5,372 nt of DNA from Thermoanaerobaculia bacterium. GTDB taxonomy: Bacteria; Acidobacteriota; Thermoanaerobaculia; UBA5066. A program made the position numbers and the translations under genes. Shown here one piece after another: positions 1-5,029 of the stretch (position 1 is the stretch's first letter; every line of letters starts with the position of its first letter). The notes under the pieces are model-generated. The model was not told the DNA's origin, searched no databases, and saw nothing but the letters and a program-made list of their open reading frames with translations. The stretch is from positions 1 through 5,372 of the forward strand of contig JAGOBQ010000317.1 in the NCBI GenBank assembly GCA_017999215.1, in the 5' to 3' direction.

Positions 1-570
1 CTCTTCGACCAGCTCCTCCGTGGGCGGATCGTCCCGGGGATGCGGGTCCTCGATGCCGGGTGCGGCCGCGGCCGGAACCTCGTCTACTTCTTCCGGGAGG
101 GGTTCGAGGTCCGTGCGATCGACCCGGACCCGACGGCCGTCGCGGCCGTGCGCGACCTCGCGCGGCGGCTCGCACCCGCTCTCCCGGAGACGAACGTCCG
201 CTGCGAGACGGCCGAGGACTCGACGTTCCCGGATGCCTCCGCCGACGTCGTGATCTCGAACGCCGTCCTGCACTTCGCGTCCGACGACGCGCGCTTCCTC
301 GCGATGCTCCGCGGGACGTGGCGGCTCCTCGCGCCGGGCGGGCTCTTCTTCTGCCGCCTCGCCTCCTCGACCGGGATCGAGCGGCTCGTCCGCCCGCTGG
401 GCGGGCGGCGATTCGCGCTCCCCGACGGCTCGGACCGCTACCTCGTCGACGACGCGTACCTCGAGGGCCTGACGGCGGAGCTCGGCGGGCGACTCCTCGA
501 TCCGATCAAGACGACGGTCGTCCAGGGGCAGCGGGCGATGACGACGTGGGTCGTCCGGAAGGAGGGCTGA
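1..570 (+). CDS. Class I SAM-dependent methyltransferase (5' end outside window)
   Basis: The frame is open from base 1, so the start codon lies upstream; 189 residues are visible before TGA at 568-570. The Rossmann-type methyltransferase core is clear. Motif I VLDAGCGRG is at visible residues 16-24 and binds SAM. The acidic residue ending strand 2 is Asp41 in AIDPD. The motif II region DVVISNAVLHF is at 82-92, and the post-core LLAPGGLFFCRL at 109-120 is typical of Methyltransf_11/25-type small-molecule methyltransferases. The C-terminal part (about 125-189), ending in TTWVVRK, resembles a cap found in uncharacterised bacterial members. An internal ATG at base 40 would cut just before motif I and lose the preceding helix, so it is not the real start. 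The substrate cannot be read from sequence; the protein is presumably cytosolic. It sits one base upstream of the DUF985 gene, so the two probably share a transcript. Confidence 0.9.
   Translation, partial: LFDQLLRGRIVPGMRVLDAGCGRGRNLVYFFREGFEVRAIDPDPTAVAAVRDLARRLAPALPETNVRCETAEDSTFPDASADVVISNAVLHFASDDARFLAMLRGTWRLLAPGGLFFCRLASSTGIERLVRPLGGRRFALPDGSDRYLVDDAYLEGLTAELGGRLLDPIKTTVVQGQRAMTTWVVRKEG
560..565 (+). promoter_or_regulatory. Strong Shine-Dalgarno site for the DUF985 gene
   Basis: AGGAGG lies inside the last codons of the methyltransferase gene, six bases before the GTG at 572. It is a near-perfect anti-16S match at good spacing. It fixes GTG 572 as the start and supports translational coupling, because the upstream stop codon (568-570) is one base before that start. 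Confidence 0.75.
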
Positions 571-571
571 C

Positions 572-1057
572 GTGGAGTCGATCGCCGACCGCCTGGCCGC
601 CGACCTCGGGCTCGAGCCGCATCCCGAGGGCGGGCGCTATCGGCAGCTCTACCGCTCGACGTCGGTCGTGTCGGCGCCGGGGCGCGACGTCGAGCGCGTC
701 TCGCTCACCTCGATCCTCTTCCTCCTCGCGCGGGGAGAGGTGAGCCGCTGGCACCGAGTCCTCTCCGACGAGGCCTGGCACTTCCACGATGGGGAGCCGC
801 TCGAGCTCCTCGTCGTCGACGCGGCGTTCGACTCCGCGAGGAGCCACGTCCTCGGCCGCGCGAGCGAAGGGAGAGAGCCGCTCGCCGTCGTTCCGGCCGG
901 CGCCTGGCAGGCGGCGCGGCCGCTCGGGGAACTCGCCCTCGTCGCCTGCGACGTGGGGCCCGGATTCGAGTTCGACGACTTCGCGCTCCTCGCGGATCTT
1001 CCGGACGAATCGGCGCGGCTCGTGGAACGGTTCGCCGCGCTCGCGGTCCTGCTCTGA
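572..1057 (+). CDS. DUF985 / Cupin_5 family protein
   Basis: This is a 161-residue protein starting at GTG with a strong Shine-Dalgarno sequence, about the usual length for Pfam Cupin_5 (DUF985), a jelly-roll RmlC-like family that includes yeast YML079w. The family signatures appear in order: LGLEPHPEGGRYRQLYRS (12-29), the SxxxFLLxxGEVSRWHR strand (47-62), DEAWHFHDGEPLELL (66-80), VVPAGAWQAARPLG (106-119) and PGFEFDDFALL (130-140). His61, His70, His72 and Glu78 lie where cupins place metal or ligand contacts, but whether a metal is bound is not known from the sequence. No enzymatic activity is firmly established for the family to my knowledge; a sugar-like or small polar ligand is often suggested. 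There is no signal peptide, so it should be cytosolic. It is coupled to the upstream methyltransferase, which hints at a shared small-molecule substrate, but this is inference. Family assignment is secure and function is unknown. Confidence 0.93.
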   Translation: MESIADRLAADLGLEPHPEGGRYRQLYRSTSVVSAPGRDVERVSLTSILFLLARGEVSRWHRVLSDEAWHFHDGEPLELLVVDAAFDSARSHVLGRASEGREPLAVVPAGAWQAARPLGELALVACDVGPGFEFDDFALLADLPDESARLVERFAALAVLL

Positions 1058-1083
1058 TCCCGAGGCCGGACGAGCGGCGACCC

Positions 1084-1117
1084 CGGGCGCCTCGCCCCCG
1101 GCGCGCCGGGACGCCCG
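1084..1117. terminator. Nested GC-rich hairpin between convergent genes, possible bidirectional terminator
   Basis: The 63-bp gap between the convergent stops at 1057 and 1121 holds two nested inverted repeats. The outer pair is CGGGCG (1084-1089) with CGCCCG (1112-1117). The inner one is the perfect 14-base palindrome CCCGGCGCGCCGGG (1097-1110). Neither strand has a T-run after the stem, so it is not a classical intrinsic terminator. In so GC-rich a genome chance pairing is also possible. Its position between two 3' ends is the main support. Confidence 0.35.
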
Positions 1118-1120
1118 TGA

Positions 1121-1669
1121 TCAGGGCCGGCCGTCCCTTCGCAGCTCCTCTTCGTAACGGGGGTTCTTCCACTCCCGCTCGATCGCCTCCGGGCCGTCGC
1201 CCTTCTCGAGGAGCGTGACGACGCGGGGGACGAGGCGGACGCCGGGCGCGCGGTCGACGCGCGAGAGGAAGACGCTCTCGAGCGTGACGCCCGGATCGAT
1301 CGCCTTCAGAGGGCTGCCGAAGGCGACGTCGTGGCGCTCTCCCGGCATTGCGCGGCCGGCGGCGTCGAGGTAGACGACCGTGGCGAGGACGCGGCGGATC
1401 GGACGATCCGAGGCGTTCCGGACCTTCGCGGTGTACGACGGGAGCGGCGGATAGCCCTCGACGGCGGCGGCGGCCAGCTCGACGGGAGCGAGGCCGGCGG
1501 CTTCGAGAGCCTCCAGAGGCCGGGCATCGGGCGCCGGCGTGCGCGCAGCGTCTGGCGCGATCCTGGGGGGAGGGACGGGCCGGAAGGTCTCCGGGCCTGA
1601 GCCCGGGGGGGCGCCGCACGCCGCGGCGAAGAGGCCGATCAGGATGACGGGTGCGACGTTGCGCAACAC
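1121..1669 (-). CDS. Putative lipoprotein with a C-terminal beta-sandwich-like domain
   Basis: I place the start at GTG 1669, giving 182 residues. This puts a compact lipoprotein signal at the N-terminus: VLRN, then hydrophobic VAPVILIGLFAAA, then Cys18. The lipobox FAAAC has Ala rather than Leu at -3, which is acceptable but not ideal. A Pro/Ala-rich linker (about 20-52) follows. A domain from about residue 75 to 160 contains SYTAKVRNASDRPIRRV and VVYLDAAGRAMPGE. That pattern (a strand, N-x-S/G-x-xPI, then a strand with YxD.xG) is seen in small Ig-like extracytoplasmic domains of the FxLYD/DUF3426 kind; I did not confirm the family. The tail is charged (REWKNPRYEEELRR). A longer reading from TTG 1738 would add 23 Arg-rich residues before the signal and would start inside a hairpin, so I disfavour it. 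TTG 1666 is another candidate. Function is unknown; it is probably membrane-anchored and periplasm-facing. Confidence 0.75.
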   Translation of the reverse strand: MLRNVAPVILIGLFAAACGAPPGSGPETFRPVPPPRIAPDAARTPAPDARPLEALEAAGLAPVELAAAAVEGYPPLPSYTAKVRNASDRPIRRVLATVVYLDAAGRAMPGERHDVAFGSPLKAIDPGVTLESVFLSRVDRAPGVRLVPRVVTLLEKGDGPEAIEREWKNPRYEEELRRDGRP

Positions 1670-1722
1670 GGGCCTGACGTTACCTCGGAGACCGGCCGCC
1701 CGTCGCGCGCCCGGAGAAAGCT

Positions 1723-1756
1723 GCCGGGAGCGTGCCAATGGGGCGACGCTCCCGGC
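1723..1756 (-). repeat. Inverted repeat / leader hairpin upstream of the lipoprotein gene
   Basis: GCCGGGAGCGT at 1723-1733 is the exact reverse complement of ACGCTCCCGGC at 1746-1756. Inside it, GCC (1734-1736) can pair with GGC (1742-1744) across a bulged G1745, leaving a five-base loop. On the minus strand the stem is followed by AGCTTTCTCC, a weak T-rich stretch. It lies 54 bases upstream of the chosen start of the lipoprotein gene, so it would sit in that gene's 5' leader or just upstream of its promoter. It could be an attenuator, an mRNA-stabilising stem or an operator. Confidence 0.6.
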
Positions 1757-1887
1757 GTCCCTGGCCTGGCGGGGAGGGGGGCGGCGGAGAGTGGTTCCTC
1801 GCCGGCCAGGGGAGATCAGGTCTGTAAATGAGACGAACTCTCCGGAATTGACTGTCCCTTGACGAGAAGGTGGGACCCGGACGCCGG
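1757..1887. other. Non-coding stretch with a lower-GC patch; no gene seen
   Basis: No credible reading frame is present. GGGGAGGGGGGCGGCGG (about 1771-1787) is purine-rich. Bases about 1815-1870 are clearly less GC-rich than the surroundings and include CTGTAAATGAGACG and GAATTGACTGTCCC. An 8-bp inverted repeat, CCCTGGCC (1759-1766) with GGCCAGGG (1804-1811), spans part of it. The lipoprotein gene's promoter should be here on the minus strand, but I find no convincing -35/-10 pair. Confidence 0.5.
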
Positions 1888-1920
1888 AAAAGCAAGTGCC
1901 GGCTCGGAGGAGCCGGCACT
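1888..1920 (-). terminator. Rho-independent terminator of the aminotransferase operon
   Basis: A perfect 11-bp stem, AGTGCCGGCTC (1895-1905) with GAGCCGGCACT (1910-1920), closes a four-base loop. Read on the minus strand the stem is followed by TGC and then TTTT (1891-1888). It begins about 30 bases after the aminotransferase stop codon (1951-1953), so it terminates transcription coming from that gene. The stem is near-symmetric, but the T-tract is present only for the minus-strand direction. Confidence 0.87.
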
Positions 1921-1950
1921 CGCCCGATCATCACGGTCGGATACGGCGGG

Positions 1951-3177
1951 TCAGAGCCCCCGCGCCTTCCGGTAGGCCGGGATCGCCGCCTCGAGGACGC
2001 GGCAGGCGGCCTTCAGGTCCTCGGACTTCAGGACGTAGGCGATCCTCACCTCGTCCTTCCCGAGGCCGGGCGTCGCGTAGAAGCCGTCGGCCGGGGCGAC
2101 CATGACCGTCGCGCCGTCGAGCTGGAAGTCGGTGAGGAGCCACTGGGCGAAGTCCTCGCTGTCCTTCACCGGGATCCGGGCGACGAAGTAGAAGGCTCCT
2201 TCGGGCTTGCGGAAGAAGATGCCGGGGATCTTCGTCAGCTCCTCGTACAGGATGTCGCGCCGGTGTCCGTACTCCTTCACGACCCCCTCGACGTACTCGG
2301 GGCCGAGGAGCGCGGCGCCGGGCGCGATCGCCTGCGCGAGGCCGGGCGGGGAGAGCCGCCCCTGCGCCATGTGGAGGCAGGCCTGGTAGACGTCCTTGTT
2401 TCGTGTCACGAGGCAGCCGAGGCGGATGCCGCAGGCGCTGTAGCGCTTCGAGAGGGAGTCGACGACGACGACGACGTCTTCGAATCCTTCGAGCGAGAGG
2501 GCGCTCGTGATCTGACGTCCGTCGTAGACGAACTCGCGGTAGACCTCGTCGGCGATCAGGAAGAGGCCGTGGTCGCGGCAGAACTCGGCGACGAGGACGA
2601 GCTCCTCCTTCGAGTAGACCGTCCCGGTCGGGTTGTTCGGATTGCAGAGGAGGACGGCCTTCGTCTTCGGCGTGAGGGCCTTCTCCCACTCCTCGCGGGA
2701 GGGGAGGTGGAAGCCGTCCTCGGCGCGGGTGACGATCGGCTTCAGGTCGATGCCGCCCATCGCCGCGAAGGCGCGGTAGTTCGTGTAGAACGGCTCGACG
2801 AGGAGGGCCTCGTCGCCGACCTCGCAGCAGGCCATGAACGCGAACTGGATCGCCTCGCTTCCGCCGGTCGTCGTGATGACCTGGCTCTTCGTCAGCTCCA
2901 CGCCGCGGCCGCGGTAGTAGCCGACGAGGAAGTCGAGGCACTCGGCGGTGCCGTTCGACGGTGTGTAGGCGTAGACCTTGTCCTTGATCTCGGCGAGGCG
3001 GTCCCTCATCGGGGCGGGGGTCTCGAGGTCGGGCTGACCGATGTTGAGGTGGTAGACCTTCACGCCGCGCTTCTTCGCCGCGTCGGCGAAGGAGGCGAGC
3101 TTTCGGATCGGGGAGGCGGGGACACGCCGGCCCCGCTCGGAGACGCGGGGAACGGCCTTCTCGGCGGAGACGCTCAT
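1951..3177 (-). CDS. Class I/II PLP-dependent aminotransferase, aspartate aminotransferase-like
   Basis: This 408-residue protein is the usual length for fold-type I aminotransferases of the Igamma/AspC-like group. Visible features are LNIGQPDLETP (44-54), YTPSNGTAECLDFL (71-84), the PLP phosphate-loop motif TTGGSEAI (103-110), CNPNNPTG (178-185) with the PLP-contacting Asn, IADEVYREFVYD (208-219) with Asp210 and Tyr213, and the Schiff-base lysine Lys244 in DSLSKRYSACGIRLG with Arg252 contacting phosphate. Arg378 in VRIAY matches the arginine that binds the substrate alpha-carboxylate. The motif after the lysine reads SKRYSACG rather than SKxFxMTGWR. I recall this variant from aminotransferases of Bacteroidota and Spirochaetota. 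The protein transfers an amino group between an amino acid and a 2-oxoacid in the cytosol; the exact substrate is not determinable. ATG 3177 gives the full fold, although the nearest GAGG is about 15 bases upstream. A (GAC)5 run at 2461-2475 encodes the Val235-239 strand. The gene is 64 bp downstream of the Ntn-hydrolase gene and ends at a terminator, so it is the last gene of the unit. Confidence 0.94.
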   Translation of the reverse strand: MSVSAEKAVPRVSERGRRVPASPIRKLASFADAAKKRGVKVYHLNIGQPDLETPAPMRDRLAEIKDKVYAYTPSNGTAECLDFLVGYYRGRGVELTKSQVITTTGGSEAIQFAFMACCEVGDEALLVEPFYTNYRAFAAMGGIDLKPIVTRAEDGFHLPSREEWEKALTPKTKAVLLCNPNNPTGTVYSKEELVLVAEFCRDHGLFLIADEVYREFVYDGRQITSALSLEGFEDVVVVVDSLSKRYSACGIRLGCLVTRNKDVYQACLHMAQGRLSPPGLAQAIAPGAALLGPEYVEGVVKEYGHRRDILYEELTKIPGIFFRKPEGAFYFVARIPVKDSEDFAQWLLTDFQLDGATVMVAPADGFYATPGLGKDEVRIAYVLKSEDLKAACRVLEAAIPAYRKARGL

Positions 3178-3241
3178 GCCGCGAAGGTTACACCTCGCCT
3201 CCGCGCCTCCGCCGGTGGGCCGACACGGGACTCCCGACCAA

Positions 3242-4939
3242 TCAGAAGCCGGCGGCGGCCCCGTCCTTCCGCTTCTCGGTCGCCCCGAGGAGGAAGCCGG
3301 TTGCCGGGTCGCGGGCGACGGCCTGGTAGCCGCCGTAGGCGCCGACCGGCTCTCGCCCGATCCGGTGACCGCGTCTCATCAGCTCCTCGAGGAGCGGCTC
3401 CGGCAGCCCTTCCTCGAGGAAGAGCGTCCCGCCGTCCTTCATGACCGTTCCCGTCGGCTCGCTCGAGCCGGTGTGGTGAAAGCGGATCGCGCCCCCCGCC
3501 TCCTGGAGGTTCATGCCGAAGTCGACGAGGTTCACGACGACCTGCGCGTGCCCCTGCGGCTGCATGTCGCCCCCCATCAGGCCGAAGGCCATGAGCGGCT
3601 GCCCGTCCTTCGTCAGGAAGGCCGGAATGATCGTCTGGAACGGGCGTTTGCCGGGCTCCAGGACGTTCGGGTGCCCCTTCTCCAGGGAGAAGAGCCCGCC
3701 CCGGTTGTGAATGCCGATGCCGAGCGCCGGGACGGCGTAGCCCGAGCCGAAGCCGGTGTAGTTGCTCTGGATGAGGGAGACCATGAGCCCCGAGGCGTCG
3801 GCCGCGCAGAGGTAGGTCGTCTCCTTCCGGTTCAGAACGAGCTCCTCGTCGGGAGGGTCCTCGCGGGAGGCGCGCTTCAGGTCGATCTTCTTCGCCCGCT
3901 CCATCGCGTACTCCTTCGAGAGGAGGCGTTCGAGCGGGAGCTTCGCGAAGGCCGGGTCGGCGTAGAAGCGGGCCCGGTCGGCGTAGGCCACCTTCTTCGC
4001 CTCGACCATGACGTGCCAGAAGTCGGCGCTGCCCCTCCCCATCTTCGCGAGGTCGAACCCCTCGAGGAGGTTCAGCATCTGGAGCGCCGCGAGCCCCTGC
4101 GTGTTCGGGGGGAGCTCCCAGACGTCGTAGCCGCGATATCTCGTCGACATGGGCGCGTCCCACGTCGAGCGGTGCCGAACGAAGTCCTCCTTGGAGAAGA
4201 AGCCGCCGTTCGCCTTCGAGAACGCGACGATCTCGTCGGCGAAATCCCCCTCCCAGCCGGCCCGCTTCTTCGCCGCGAGGAGGCGGAGCGTCTTCGCGAG
4301 AGCGGGGTTCCGGAAGCGCTCGCCTTCCTTCGGCGCGCGCCCGCCGGGGAGGAAGACTTCCGCGAAGCCGGGCTTGTCCTTGAAGCGGTTCACCGAGCTG
4401 GCCCAGTTCCCGGCGATGACGGGCGAGACGGGGAAGCCTTCTTCGGCGTAGCGGATCGCCGGCGCGAGGACCTCGGCGAGCGGGAGCTTCCCGTACCTCG
4501 CGTGGAGCTCGAGCCAGCCGTCGCCGCAGCCCGGGACGCTCCAGGCGTAGGGGCTGTAGAGCGGGATCGTCCCGTCGGGGAGCGGCGGGACCTTGTCGGC
4601 GGTGAGCGCCATCGGCGCGCGGCCGGAGGCGTTCAGGCCGACGACCTTCTTCTGCGCCGGGTCCCAGAGGATCGCGAAGAGGTCGCCCCCGAGGCCGTTC
4701 GCCGTCGGCTCCATCAGGCCGAGGCAGGCGTTCGTGGCGATCGCCGCGTCCACGGCGCTCCCGCCCTTGCGGAGGGTCTCGACGCCTGCCTGCGTACAGA
4801 GCGGCTGGGCGCTCGCGACCATGCCGTGCTCGGCCCAGACGGGCGATCGGCTCGCCGCGCCGCGCCCCTTCGGCGGCCATTCGGCGAGGAGGGGGAGGGC
4901 GACGGAGAGGGCGAGGAGGGCGGCGAGGGACGCTCTCAT
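3242..4939 (-). CDS. Exported gamma-glutamyltransferase-family Ntn hydrolase (non-canonical subgroup)
   Basis: I chose ATG 4939 (565 residues) because it opens directly on a Sec signal peptide: MR, hydrophobic ASLAALLALSVALPLLA, likely cleavage after Ala19. An upstream TTG at 4996 would bury this signal. The GGT fold is evident: GMVASAQPLCTQAGVETLRKGGSAVDAAIA (39-68), EPTANGLGGDLFAI (77-90), PNTQG (278-282), the autocleavage site KETTYLCAAD with nucleophile Thr374, NYTGFGSG (393-400), GKRPFQTIIP (430-439), GGDMQPQGH (456-464) and RKDGAAAGF at the C-terminus. Cleavage before Thr374 would give a small subunit of 192 residues, as in E. coli GGT (about 190). The oxyanion Gly-Gly pair (456-457) is kept. 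By manual alignment the E. coli residues Arg114, Asp433, Ser462 and Ser463 correspond to Ser105, Leu416, Gln435 and Thr436. The glutamyl-binding pocket is therefore altered, as in GGT-like proteins and some beta-lactam-side-chain acylases. It should mature in the periplasm. It is the first gene of a two-gene unit with the aminotransferase. Confidence 0.93.
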   Translation of the reverse strand: MRASLAALLALSVALPLLAEWPPKGRGAASRSPVWAEHGMVASAQPLCTQAGVETLRKGGSAVDAAIATNACLGLMEPTANGLGGDLFAILWDPAQKKVVGLNASGRAPMALTADKVPPLPDGTIPLYSPYAWSVPGCGDGWLELHARYGKLPLAEVLAPAIRYAEEGFPVSPVIAGNWASSVNRFKDKPGFAEVFLPGGRAPKEGERFRNPALAKTLRLLAAKKRAGWEGDFADEIVAFSKANGGFFSKEDFVRHRSTWDAPMSTRYRGYDVWELPPNTQGLAALQMLNLLEGFDLAKMGRGSADFWHVMVEAKKVAYADRARFYADPAFAKLPLERLLSKEYAMERAKKIDLKRASREDPPDEELVLNRKETTYLCAADASGLMVSLIQSNYTGFGSGYAVPALGIGIHNRGGLFSLEKGHPNVLEPGKRPFQTIIPAFLTKDGQPLMAFGLMGGDMQPQGHAQVVVNLVDFGMNLQEAGGAIRFHHTGSSEPTGTVMKDGGTLFLEEGLPEPLLEELMRRGHRIGREPVGAYGGYQAVARDPATGFLLGATEKRKDGAAAGF

Positions 4940-4945
4940 GCGGAG

Positions 4946-4973
4946 ATCGTACGCGGAACGCGGTGCCAGTCCC
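4946..4973 (-). promoter_or_regulatory. Possible promoter giving a leaderless Ntn-hydrolase transcript
   Basis: On the minus strand TACGAT (4951-4946) resembles a -10 box and lies six bases before the ATG at 4939. Sixteen bases further upstream is GGGACT (4973-4968), a poor -35 with three of six matches. There is no Shine-Dalgarno sequence before the ATG; the preceding bases read CTCCGC. Together this would fit transcription starting at or next to the A of the start codon. The evidence is weak, since short matches are expected by chance. Confidence 0.3.
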
Positions 4974-5029
4974 GTTCCATTCTTCTCGCGTCCCAACCTC
5001 CAGCGGAGTCGTCCAGAGGGAGGTCGTCG

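Noticed and set aside
60..743. A 227-residue plus-strand frame overlapping the methyltransferase and cupin genes
   Set aside because: It is an Arg-rich out-of-frame shadow of two genes with clear family motifs.
705..1619. A 304-residue minus-strand frame across the cupin and lipoprotein genes
   Set aside because: It is Arg/Pro/Ala-rich, runs antisense to the well-supported DUF985 gene and out of frame with the lipoprotein gene, and has no recognisable domain.
1848..1864. TTGACT and TTGACG as plus-strand -35 boxes
   Set aside because: No -10-like hexamer lies at 16-18 bases downstream, and there is no plus-strand gene to serve.
2461..2475. (GAC)5 tandem repeat as a possible phase-variable tract
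   Set aside because: It is in frame within a conserved beta strand of the aminotransferase (a run of Val) and is a multiple of three, so it is simply valine codon reuse.
1870..3444. A 524-residue open frame on the plus strand
   Set aside because: It is antisense to the aminotransferase and shows the acidic/Arg/Leu-rich composition typical of shadow frames in GC-rich genes. The minus-strand frame has a full set of PLP enzyme motifs.
4953..4972. Sigma-54-like TGGCAC element upstream of the Ntn-hydrolase gene
   Set aside because: On the minus strand TGGCAC is followed by TTCCGC with the GC one base out of register and without the TTGC box, so it does not meet the -24/-12 rule.
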